From DASXTS01 sp036505275 (GTDB lineage: Bacteria > Actinomycetota > Actinomycetes > Mycobacteriales > Pseudonocardiaceae), in contig DASXTS010000163.1 in assembly GCA_036505275.1 (NCBI GenBank), forward strand, positions 1-13,554: 13,554 nt of DNA, read 5' to 3'. This document shows positions 5,389-12,415 of the stretch, piece after piece. How positions within the stretch are numbered: the first letter of the stretch is position 1; each line of letters starts with the position of its first letter. The position numbers and the translations under genes are program-made. The notes beneath the pieces were generated by a model. The model was not told the origin of the DNA. It ran no database searches and saw only the letters and a list, made by a program, of their open reading frames with translations.

Positions 5389-6284
5389 GGGGTGTCCTCC
5401 TCGTAGATGTCGAAGAACGCCTCCATGAGGCTTTCCGGCTCACTCAGAAACTCGACCACCGGCAGTCCCGCGAGGGCACGCAGCAGCGGCCCCATCACCC
5501 CGGTGTGGTCGAAACGCAGCGTGTTCCCTTCCACGCGAACGTCGACCGCATCGGGCAGGCGCAGTTCGGCAGGGTCCGGCGGCGGCCCGGCGATGGTGAC
5601 GGTGCAGTGCCTCCGCCGGTCGCCGGCAAGATCCCGAGCGGCCACCTCCTTGACCACCCGGCCGGCCCGCAGCACGGCCACGCGGTCGGCGGCCTGCTCG
5701 ACCTCGGACAAGATGTGCGACGACATCAGCGTGCTGCCGCCGGCCGCACGGTGTTCGCGGAGCAGGTCCAGGAACCGCTCCTTCATCAGCGGGTCCAGGC
5801 CCTCGGTCGGCTCATCCATGATGACCAGCTCGGGAGCGTGCTGGAACGCCTGGATGATCGCGATCTTCTGGCGCATCCCACGGGAGTAGAAGCGCACCTG
5901 GCGATCCAGATCCGCGGCGGACAGCTCGAAACTGTCGCACAGCTCGGCGCGCCGCCGCGGCGGCCGCGGGTGCAGCCGGCCCAGATACTCCAGACACCCC
6001 CGGCCGGTCAGCTGTGGCCACAGGCCGAACTCGCCGGGAATGTGGCCGACCCGGGCCAACACGCCGGGCAGGTCACGGCGAACGTCCCGGCCGAGCACCC
6101 GGATGGAGCCACCGGTGGGCCGCAGCAGCCCGAGCATGCAGCGGATCGTGGTGGTCTTCCCGGCCGCGTTGGGGCCAAGGTAACCGACCGTCTCGCCGTG
6201 GCGGACCTCCAGTGTCACGCCGCGGACCGCCTCGACCCGGCCGTAGCGTTTGACCAGGTCCTCAACCTCAACTGCATGGCTCAT
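5385..6284 (-). CDS. ABC transporter ATP-binding protein
   Basis: A 299-residue ATPase subunit of an ABC-2 type exporter. Walker A is GPNAAGKTT (residues 37-45), the signature is YSRGMRQK (133-140), Walker B is LVIMDEPT (153-160) followed by the D-loop EGLDPL, and the switch His is in SSH (His190). A C-terminal domain of about 90 residues follows, as in drug- and lantibiotic-export ATPases. Two details differ from the textbook: Ala replaces the usual Gly in GPNGAGKT, and the signature is YSRGM, not LSGGQ. The latter is common in this subfamily. ATG 6284 is preferred because GAGGGAG lies 8 nt upstream; a TTG at 6290 is too close to it. The LuxR-type gene ends 53 bp upstream on the same strand, so the three genes may be co-transcribed. 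Confidence 0.92.
   Translation of the reverse strand: MSHAVEVEDLVKRYGRVEAVRGVTLEVRHGETVGYLGPNAAGKTTTIRCMLGLLRPTGGSIRVLGRDVRRDLPGVLARVGHIPGEFGLWPQLTGRGCLEYLGRLHPRPPRRRAELCDSFELSAADLDRQVRFYSRGMRQKIAIIQAFQHAPELVIMDEPTEGLDPLMKERFLDLLREHRAAGGSTLMSSHILSEVEQAADRVAVLRAGRVVKEVAARDLAGDRRRHCTVTIAGPPPDPAELRLPDAVDVRVEGNTLRFDHTGVMGPLLRALAGLPVVEFLSEPESLMEAFFDIYEEDTP
5395..5401 (-). promoter_or_regulatory. Shine-Dalgarno for the ABC permease GTG start
   Basis: AGGAGGA on the minus strand lies inside the last codons of the ATPase gene, 6 nt before the permease GTG at 5388. It fixes that start and shows that the permease is translated from the shared transcript. Confidence 0.75.
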
Positions 6285-6292
6285 CGACAAGG

Positions 6293-6299
6293 CTCCCTC
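6293..6299 (-). promoter_or_regulatory. Shine-Dalgarno for the ABC ATPase gene
   Basis: GAGGGAG on the minus strand is 8 nt from the ATG at 6284 and only 2 nt from the TTG at 6290, which decides for the ATG. Confidence 0.6.
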
Positions 6300-6337
6300 G
6301 GTTTCCGGAGGTGGGAGCTGCTGACTCCCGCTGCCGA

Positions 6338-9133
6338 TCAGGGTGTCGAAGCCACCGCCCTGCCCGAATCCGTGGAGCTACCGGTCGCCACACCGGCGGC
6401 CACCAGATAGCTGCGGATCAGCTCGCCGCGCGAGGAGATGTTGACCTTGGGGTAGACCTTGGCGAGGTGGTACTCGACCGTGCGCGGGCTGAGGAACAGC
6501 TGCGCCGCGACCTGCCGGTTGGACATCCCACCGCTGACCAGCCGGACGATCTGCAGCTCCTGCGGGGTGAGCAGCTCGAAGGCATCCGCCGGGCGGCCGC
6601 CGACCGTCTCGCCGATGGCGCGCAACTCGGTGCGGGCCCGCTCGGCCCAGACCGGCGCGCCGAGCCGGTCGAACGTCTCCATGGCGGCCCGCAGTTGGCT
6701 GCGTGCCTTGGTCCGCCGGCGTTGCCTGCGCAGGAACTCGCCATAGAGCAGCTGTGTGCGCGCTCGGTCCAACGGCCGGCCGGCCGCCTTGTGCAGGGTC
6801 AGGGCCTCCTCGTAGTGCGTCGCCGCCTCGTCGCCGTCCGCGAGCATGGCCCGGCATCGCGCGGCCAGCGCGGCGATTGCCCGGCTGGGCGAGTACCGGG
6901 CCCACGCCTCGAACAGGGCCGCCTCCGCCGGGTCCACCGGCCGGCCGCTGCGCACCTGCGCCTCGATGCGCACCGGAGTGGCGAGGATCCGGACAATCGG
7001 CTGGCTGGTCCACGCGTCGGCCAGTTGCTGCTGCCGATCCAGCGCCTGCTCGGTGCGGCCGAGGCAGAGATCGAGCTCGGCCATCGAGGCAACCGCGAGT
7101 ATCCAGGGGATGAACAGGCCGTGCTGCTCGGCTGCCGCGATGGCCTGCTCGGCGAAGACGCGGCACTGCTCTTCGTGCCCTCGGTAGGACGCCACGGCCG
7201 CCAGCACGGCCAGGGCTCCCATCCAGCCGCGGCCATGCCCGAGCAGTTCGGTCAGCCGCAGGCTCTCCGTCGCATCCGCCTCGGCCCTCGACAGCTGACC
7301 GGACCGCACCTCGATCAAGGCGCAGGACTCCAGCGCCCACGGCAGGGCGCCGAGAGCTCCGGTCTGCCGGGCCACCGCGACCGCACGCTCATGGAACTCG
7401 GCGGCGGCGGCATCGTCGTCCTGCAACAGCGCCGCCAGGCCGCCCAGGCCCAGTTCGAGCGGGTCGCGGAACCGCTTGGCATAGTCCATGAACGACCGCA
7501 AGGAAACCGTGGCTCCGGCCCGATCACCGCTGAGCAGGCGCTGCAGCCCGACGATGAGGTCGGCCATCACGGCATCGGGATGATCGGCAGGCAGCCGCGC
7601 CGCGAGCTGAGCCAGTTCGCCGACCCGGCTGAAATCGCCGGAGACACCCATTGCCGTCATCGCGGAGAGCAACATCCGCAGGCTGCGGCCCGGATCGTCG
7701 GCCGCAACCAGGTCCGCCGCCGACCGCAGCATCGGCACGGCACGCGCCGGCCGCCGGGTGTGCAGTTCGATGGCGCCGCGCAGATAGTTGATCTCCGCCC
7801 GCACCCTGGCCGGCGGTTGGAGGGTCTCGGCCCGCGCCAGCAACCGCTCGGCGCGATCCGCCTGGCCGGCCTCCCAGACCGCCGACGCGGCGGCGACCAG
7901 CCGGCGCGCCCGGTGGGAATCGTCCGGGGTCAGTTCGGCCGCCCGCTCCAGCGCGGCAGCGGCCGCCGCATGCCCGCCCCGTGCCCTTGCCCGGTCGGCC
8001 GAGCGCTCCAGCTCGTCGGCCAGCTTCGGATCCGGCTGGTTGGCCACCGCCGCCCGATGCCACGCCCAGCGATCCGGCTCGGCGTCGATAAGGGCATCGG
8101 CGAGCGCGGTGTGTACCGCATGCCGCTGCGCGTACGGCGCCGCCGTATAGATCGCCGAGCGCAGCAGCGGATGGCGGAACCGCACAGCCCCGTGGTCAAC
8201 CGTCACCATCCCGGCCCGCTCCGCCGCGTCCAGGGCGGTCACCCCGACGGCGAGCTGGCGCGCGGCCCGCGCGAGCAGCCCGAGATCGCCATTGGGCTCC
8301 GCGGCCGCCATCAGCAGCAGGAGCTGGCTCGCCTCGGGAAGCGTCGACACCCGAGCCAGGTAGGCCCGGCGGATCCGCTCACCGACCGGCAGGTGCGCCG
8401 GCAGCGGCTCGGCACCGGAGCGCTGGGCGGCGGACAGGCTGCCGGGCAACTCGAGCAGGGCCAGCGGGTTGCCGTCGGTGAGCTCGATCACCCGATCGAG
8501 CACGCCGGGTGCCAGGTCCGCGCCGGTCCGATGCAGCAGGACGGCGGCCTCCGCCTGGCGCAATCCCTCGAGCCGGATCCGTGGGAGCATCGGCGCCTCC
8601 CAGGGACTGCCCTCGCTGCGCACCGCGAACAGCATCCCGACGGCCTCCGCTTCGAGGCGGCGCGCCACGAACAACAGGGCATCCGCCGACTCCCGGTCCA
8701 GCCATTGCACGTCATCGACCAGGCACAGCAGCCCGTGATCGGCCGCCGCCTCGGCCAGCAGCGAGAGGACGCCGACCCCGACGAGCAGCCGCTCCGCCGG
8801 CTGCGGTCCCGTGCCAACCGGTCCCATGGCCAGCGCTCCCCGCAGCGCCGCCGACTGTACGTCGGGGAGCACGTCCAGCCGATCCAGCACGGGTCGTAGC
8901 AGCTGATGGAGGCCGGCGAATGGGAGGTCCGACTCCGGCTCGACACCCTCGGCGCGAAGCACCCGCAGGCCCCCGGCGCTGGCCGCGGCGTAGTCAAGCA
9001 GCGCGGTCTTACCGGCGCCGGCCTCTCCTTCGAGCAACAGGCTGCCGCTGCGCAGCCTCGCTGCGTCGGCGAGCAGGTGGTCGATGGCCGAGCATTCGCC
9101 GTCCCGGCCGACCAACTGGCGTTCGGTTGTCAT
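6338..9133 (-). CDS. LAL-type LuxR-family regulator with N-terminal AAA ATPase
   Basis: A 931-residue protein of the large ATP-binding LuxR class (MalT/LAL type). An N-terminal ATPase domain has Walker A GEAGAGKT (residues 36-43) and Walker B LLCLVDDVQWLD (135-146). The long middle (about 350-840) is Ala/Leu/Arg-rich and helical, as expected for a TPR-like sensor region. Residues 854-907 are the LuxR helix-turn-helix: LLTPQELQIVRLVSGGMSNR, then QVAAQLFLSPRTVEYHLAKV. Such proteins bind ATP and a ligand, then activate transcription; in actinobacteria they often control secondary-metabolite or sugar genes. The ATG at 9133 begins 6 residues before the LVGRDGE motif that normally opens the domain, though its Shine-Dalgarno is weak. 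It precedes the ABC exporter on the same strand and follows the catabolic operon by 101 bp. It could regulate either; its target is not shown by the sequence. Confidence 0.92.
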   Translation of the reverse strand: MTTERQLVGRDGECSAIDHLLADAARLRSGSLLLEGEAGAGKTALLDYAAASAGGLRVLRAEGVEPESDLPFAGLHQLLRPVLDRLDVLPDVQSAALRGALAMGPVGTGPQPAERLLVGVGVLSLLAEAAADHGLLCLVDDVQWLDRESADALLFVARRLEAEAVGMLFAVRSEGSPWEAPMLPRIRLEGLRQAEAAVLLHRTGADLAPGVLDRVIELTDGNPLALLELPGSLSAAQRSGAEPLPAHLPVGERIRRAYLARVSTLPEASQLLLLMAAAEPNGDLGLLARAARQLAVGVTALDAAERAGMVTVDHGAVRFRHPLLRSAIYTAAPYAQRHAVHTALADALIDAEPDRWAWHRAAVANQPDPKLADELERSADRARARGGHAAAAAALERAAELTPDDSHRARRLVAAASAVWEAGQADRAERLLARAETLQPPARVRAEINYLRGAIELHTRRPARAVPMLRSAADLVAADDPGRSLRMLLSAMTAMGVSGDFSRVGELAQLAARLPADHPDAVMADLIVGLQRLLSGDRAGATVSLRSFMDYAKRFRDPLELGLGGLAALLQDDDAAAAEFHERAVAVARQTGALGALPWALESCALIEVRSGQLSRAEADATESLRLTELLGHGRGWMGALAVLAAVASYRGHEEQCRVFAEQAIAAAEQHGLFIPWILAVASMAELDLCLGRTEQALDRQQQLADAWTSQPIVRILATPVRIEAQVRSGRPVDPAEAALFEAWARYSPSRAIAALAARCRAMLADGDEAATHYEEALTLHKAAGRPLDRARTQLLYGEFLRRQRRRTKARSQLRAAMETFDRLGAPVWAERARTELRAIGETVGGRPADAFELLTPQELQIVRLVSGGMSNRQVAAQLFLSPRTVEYHLAKVYPKVNISSRGELIRSYLVAAGVATGSSTDSGRAVASTP

Positions 9134-9234
9134 CTTCAGGCCTCGATCGCGTGGCCCTGATCAAGGTTTGGCGGCGCGGCCGCTACCGTGATCCTGCCCG
9201 CGCGACCGCTGGCACCACCAGTACCGGGCTGCGA

Positions 9235-9709
9235 CTAAGTGAACAGGCTGTGGACCATCGCCATCATTGGCCGCATGTCGCTAACGACGCCGGCTGGTGC
9301 CCACATGAGCGCGGGTACCAGTCGATGAGTTCGGGAACGGCAATACCGATGGTGCTGACGCCATCCGGACCGGTGTAGCTGACGCCTGGACTCCGGCAAA
9401 GTCCTCGGGCAGCACGTACTGGGGCACGGCGACGGTGGTGTCGGTCCAGAAAGAACTGGCTCGAACAACCCGCATGAACGCGACGCCAGTCATGTCCACG
9501 GCGCCGGCGACCGGACTGACGTCGCGTTCATGCGGCCGCAGCAGGACAGCGCCGCATCGCCATGCGGCTAGCCCGCCGGCCGCAGGGGCGATGTCGAGGG
9601 TGACGTGCCAGTCGCCGTCAGCGGCCGGTTTGGGGTCGAGCACCAGCTCGGGTTTGACCGAGTCGATGGTGTCGTCGGCGAGCCATGGATCGCCGGCGAA
9701 GTAGGCCAT
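9235..9709 (-). pseudogene. Last gene of the catabolic operon, unknown family, apparently frameshifted
   Basis: From ATG 9709, 5 nt after the maleylacetate reductase stop, a natural-looking protein runs for about 108 residues (MAYFAGDPWLADDTIDSVKP, later VVRASSFWTDTTVAVPQYVL and PEDFAGVQ). The frame then turns into low-quality Ser/Arg-rich sequence and stops at 9281. From 9383 another frame continues convincingly (VSYTGPDGVSTIGIAVPELI, then DWYP), and after about 9310 a third does so (ALMWAPAGVVSDMRPMMAMV, then HSLFT and a TAG at 9235-9237). Each switch fits one missing base. Restored, the product would be about 158 residues with no recognised family. Its operon position suggests a role in the same aromatic pathway. 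That size is near the small subunit of two-component hydroquinone dioxygenases, but I cannot support that by motifs. Either the gene is decayed or the assembly has two errors. Confidence 0.6.
9470..9535. repeat. 22-bp near-perfect inverted repeat inside the broken gene
   Basis: Positions 9470-9491 and 9514-9535 are reverse complements at 21 of 22 positions (the only mismatch is 9486 against 9519), around a 22-nt spacer that is itself GC-rich. Both arms lie in the intact part of the reading frame, encoding RPHERDVS and MTGVAFMR on the minus strand. Confidence 0.9.
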
Positions 9710-9714
9710 CGTGG

Positions 9715-10791
9715 TCAGCGTGCCGTGACCGGGAGCCGAGGCGGCTCGCCCCGGCAGGCTGCGGCCAGCAGCTCGCGGACGCCCTGCTCGGTGACGGGCC
9801 GGGGATTGGCCGGGGGGGCCGCGGCAACGGCCGCCGCCACTTCGCCGATCGCGGCCGGGTCGAAGCCGACCGACACCAGGTCGGTAGGCGCCCCGATCCG
9901 GTCCGCGAGCCGCCACACAGCCAAGGCGGCGTCGGTTGCTCCGAGAGCGGCCGCGAGGCGGCGCATGGCTTCGGGCGCACAGTCGCGGTTGTATGCCACG
10001 GCGTACGGCAACACGGCGGAGTGGACGCCGCCGTGCGGCAGGTTGTACGCACCGCCGAGCACGTGACAGATCTTGTGGTGCACGCCCATGGTGGCGTTGC
10101 CGAGCGCGACACCGGCGAGGAACGCGCCGTACAGCGCGCCGGAGCGGCCGTCGAGGTCGTCCGGCCGCCGCACGCACACCGGCAGCGCCCGCGCCAGCGC
10201 ACGCACCGACTCCTCGGCGATGAGCGCGACGATCGGCGACGCGTCCGGGGCGTAGCGCGCCTCGACCGCGTGCGCGAGCGAGTTCATGCCGCTCATCGCG
10301 GTCAGCTCGGCCGGCATGGAGACGGTCAGCTCCGGGTCGTAGACGACCACCTGCGGCAGCACCCGCCGGTCGCGTCCGGTTGTCTTGTGGTCGGCCTCGG
10401 TCAGGCCCCAGATGTCGGACATCTCGCTGCCCGCGTAGGTGGTGGGGACCGCCAGGACAGGGATGCCGCACCGCAGCGCGACGGCCTTGGCCAGCCCGGT
10501 GGCCGACCCGCCGCCGACACACAGCAGCAGGTCGGCGGCCAGCTCGGTGGCGGTGCGCGTCGCCTCGGCGGCCACCGCGACCGGGACGTGCTGCACGACC
10601 TCGTCGATCCGCCCGGCCAGCAACTCCCCCAGGTCGTCCGCGATGGCGTCCGCGTAGACCTTCTCGTGCCCGCCGCCGATGAGCAGCACCCGGCGTGCGT
10701 GCAGGCGCCGCACCTCGTCGGCGACCCGGGTCAGCGCACCGGCTCCGAAGACGACCCGGCCGGTGGCCAGCTCGTGCACGAACGACGTCAT
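9715..10791 (-). CDS. Maleylacetate reductase (iron-containing alcohol dehydrogenase family)
   Basis: A 358-residue enzyme that would reduce maleylacetate to 3-oxoadipate with NAD(P)H in the cytosol. The N-terminal half is a nucleotide-binding domain with VLLIGGGHEK (35-44), CVGGGSATGLAKAVAL (91-106) and VPTTYAGSEMSDIWGL (115-130). The C-terminal helical half carries GMNSLAHAVEA (168-178), MGVHHKICHVLGG (235-247) and NLPHGGVHSAVLPY (250-263), with His174, His238, His239, His243, His253 and His257 at the usual metal or active-site positions. GMN-x3-H and the doubled His in GVHHKICH are typical of maleylacetate reductases within the family, and the length is normal. The ATG overlaps the CatJ-like stop as ATGA. 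The enzyme joins hydroxyquinol, hydroquinone and chlorocatechol routes to the 3-oxoadipate pathway, and the CoA-transferase next door takes its product. Confidence 0.9.
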   Translation of the reverse strand: MTSFVHELATGRVVFGAGALTRVADEVRRLHARRVLLIGGGHEKVYADAIADDLGELLAGRIDEVVQHVPVAVAAEATRTATELAADLLLCVGGGSATGLAKAVALRCGIPVLAVPTTYAGSEMSDIWGLTEADHKTTGRDRRVLPQVVVYDPELTVSMPAELTAMSGMNSLAHAVEARYAPDASPIVALIAEESVRALARALPVCVRRPDDLDGRSGALYGAFLAGVALGNATMGVHHKICHVLGGAYNLPHGGVHSAVLPYAVAYNRDCAPEAMRRLAAALGATDAALAVWRLADRIGAPTDLVSVGFDPAAIGEVAAAVAAAPPANPRPVTEQGVRELLAAACRGEPPRLPVTAR

Positions 10792-11561
10792 GACCGGCCC
10801 CGCTGCAGCTGCCGCAGCACGCGCAGCTCGTCGTCGGTCGGCGGCGAGGACACCTGCAGGTCGTCCGCCACCCGCAGCGGCCAGCCGGTGCCGGCCACGG
10901 CGATCGCCGGGTCGACCCCGGGGTGCACGGCGGTGAGCACAAGCTCGTTTGTCTCCGGCTCGGGGCGCAGCACACCGAGGTCGGTGATGACCACGGTCGG
11001 GCCGCGGCCGCGCAGGCCGAGGCGCCGCCGGGCGGCGTGCCCGTCGAGGTGGCCGACGCTGGTGATGAAGTCGAGCTTGTCGACAAAGGTCCGGGTGCTC
11101 TGCCGCAGCACGACAATCACCTCGCGCGAGTTCGACGCGATCTCCGGCGCCCCGCCCGCGCCGGGCAGCCGCACAGTGGGAGCGTCGTACGGCCCGATCA
11201 CGGTCGTGTTGATGTTGCCGAACCGGTCGATCTGAGCGGCGCCGAGGAAGCCGACGTCGATCCGGCCGGCCTGCAGCCAGTAGGCGAAGATCTCCGGAAC
11301 GGACACGACGGCGTCGGCGGTCTCGGCAAGCTCACCGTCGCCGATGGACAGTGGCGGCACGGTGGGTTTGGCTCCGATGGTCCCGGACTCGTAGACGAGC
11401 ACGAGATTCGGTGCGTGGGTGCGGCGGGCCAGGTTGGCGGCCAGGCTCGGCAGCCCGATGCCGACGAAACACGTCGCGCCGTCGGCCAGTTGCCGCGAGG
11501 CGGCGACGGTCATGACGTCGTCGGCGCTGAGACCCGCGGGCGCTACCACCGGCGCGCTCAT
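10788..11561 (-). CDS. catJ: 3-oxoadipate CoA-transferase subunit B (CatJ type)
   Basis: A 257-residue beta subunit of a two-subunit CoA-transferase. It resembles Pseudomonas CatJ closely as I recall that sequence: MTVAASRQLADG, CFVGIGLPSLAANLARR (31-47), VLVYESGTIGAKP, PLSIGDGELAETADAVVS, YWLQAGRIDVGFLGAAQIDR, FGNINTTVIG, LPGAGGAPEIA and FVDKLDFITSVGH. The Glu of YESG (Glu58) corresponds to the catalytic Glu that carries CoA in this family. The enzyme moves CoA from succinyl-CoA to 3-oxoadipate, giving 3-oxoadipyl-CoA. Start and stop both overlap their neighbours as ATGA (with subunit A at 11558-11561 and the reductase at 10788-10791), so equal expression is likely. The frame is open upstream to 11888, but those residues are shadow of subunit A. 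Confidence 0.9.
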   Translation of the reverse strand: MSAPVVAPAGLSADDVMTVAASRQLADGATCFVGIGLPSLAANLARRTHAPNLVLVYESGTIGAKPTVPPLSIGDGELAETADAVVSVPEIFAYWLQAGRIDVGFLGAAQIDRFGNINTTVIGPYDAPTVRLPGAGGAPEIASNSREVIVVLRQSTRTFVDKLDFITSVGHLDGHAARRRLGLRGRGPTVVITDLGVLRPEPETNELVLTAVHPGVDPAIAVAGTGWPLRVADDLQVSSPPTDDELRVLRQLQRGRS

Positions 11562-12415
11562 GCCGCTGCCCGCGATTCCACGTCGAGCAGGCGAAGGTGC
11601 TCGGCGAAGTCGCCGGTCTGCAGCACGTGCCGGTCCATCCAGTCCAGGAAGGTGTCCCGGTCCCGGCTGATCGAATCCCATGCCTGGTAGAAAGCGTTGT
11701 CGCGGTCGGTGTAGCCCATGGCGTAGGAGGGATGCGAGCCACGTGGCACCACCGCCACGGCGGAGACCACCCAGGACGGGAGCACGACGGCCGCTCGTGC
11801 GTCGAGCCGGTCGACCCGCTCCTCGACCGTGACGAGGGACCGTTTCGCGGCCAGCACCGCCTCCTTCTGCACGCCGGTGATCCCCCACATCGCCACATTG
11901 CCGGCGCGGTCCACCTGCTGGGCGTGGATCACGGCGACGTCCAGGTCGAGCGCCTTCACCGCGGTGAGCTGCTCACCGGTGAACGGGCAAGTGATCGGCA
12001 CCACCGTGTCGGTGTGCGCCGACAGGTCGGTGCCGACGTAGCCGCGCAGCACCCCGAAGGGCAGCCCGGACGCGGCGGCCGCGTACCGGGTGGCCATCCC
12101 GGCGTGGCTGTGCTCCTCGATCGCCAGCGGGCGCGGCCAGCGGTGCTCGACCGCGTCGCGGAACCGGTGCAGCGAGCCGACGCCGGGGTTGCCACCCCAG
12201 GAGAAGACCAGCTTGTCCGCCACGCCCATGCCGATCAGCTGGTCGTAGACGACGTCCGGGGTCATCCGGACCAGGGTGAGCCCGGTCCGCCGCTGCCGGA
12301 TGATCTCGTGACCGGCGGCGTGCGGGATGAGGTGCGTGAACCCCTCCAGGGCGACCGTGTCGCCGTCGTGCACCAGGCCCGCCACGGCGTCCGCCAGGGA
12401 GCGCAGCTCAGCCAT
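11558..12415 (-). CDS. catI: 3-oxoadipate CoA-transferase subunit A (CatI type)
   Basis: A 285-residue alpha subunit, equal in length to the CatI / glutaconate CoA-transferase A type and longer than the PcaI type. Conserved blocks are TVALEGFTHLIPHAAGHEII, LTLVRMTPDVVYDQLIG, KLVFSWGGNPGVGSLHRF, EEHSHAGMATRYAAAASGLP, CPFTGEQLTAV, VIHAQQVDRAGNVAMWGI, GVQKEAVLAAKRSLVTVEE, and PRGSHPSYAMGYTDRDNAFY near the end. With subunit B it activates 3-oxoadipate using succinyl-CoA; a thiolase, not present here, would then split the product to acetyl-CoA and succinyl-CoA. The glutaconate-type name is often given to such proteins automatically, but the next-door maleylacetate reductase supports 3-oxoadipate as substrate. 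The ATG at 12415 overlaps the aldehyde dehydrogenase stop by 8 bp. Confidence 0.9.
   Translation of the reverse strand: MAELRSLADAVAGLVHDGDTVALEGFTHLIPHAAGHEIIRQRRTGLTLVRMTPDVVYDQLIGMGVADKLVFSWGGNPGVGSLHRFRDAVEHRWPRPLAIEEHSHAGMATRYAAAASGLPFGVLRGYVGTDLSAHTDTVVPITCPFTGEQLTAVKALDLDVAVIHAQQVDRAGNVAMWGITGVQKEAVLAAKRSLVTVEERVDRLDARAAVVLPSWVVSAVAVVPRGSHPSYAMGYTDRDNAFYQAWDSISRDRDTFLDWMDRHVLQTGDFAEHLRLLDVESRAAA

Noticed and set aside
4229..5443. A 404-codon minus-strand frame overlapping the ABC permease
   Set aside because: Composition is Arg/Pro/Gly-rich without motifs, while the overlapping 267-codon frame is a clear ABC-2 permease with Shine-Dalgarno and GTGA coupling.
6313..6329. GGGAG / CTCCC inverted repeat between the LuxR-type gene and the ABC ATPase gene
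   Set aside because: A 5-bp stem with a 7-nt loop is too short to call in such GC-rich DNA, and no T-run follows.
6311..8899. An 862-codon open frame on the plus strand opposite the LuxR-type regulator
   Set aside because: It is rich in Arg, Gln, Gly and Pro with no domain, and arises because the GC-rich codons of the real minus-strand gene rarely make stops on the other strand. The minus-strand frame has complete ATPase and LuxR motifs.
9134..9234. Promoter or terminator between the catabolic operon and the LuxR-type gene
   Set aside because: TTGATC and TAGCGG hexamers can be found on the minus strand, but not at proper spacing to each other or to the start, and no convincing stem-loop was seen.
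9281..11116. A 611-codon minus-strand frame running through the reductase and part of the CoA-transferase gene
   Set aside because: Most of it is an Arg/Ala/Gly-rich shadow of the two real genes. Only its last part, from ATG 9709, is believable protein, and that is reported as the broken operon gene.
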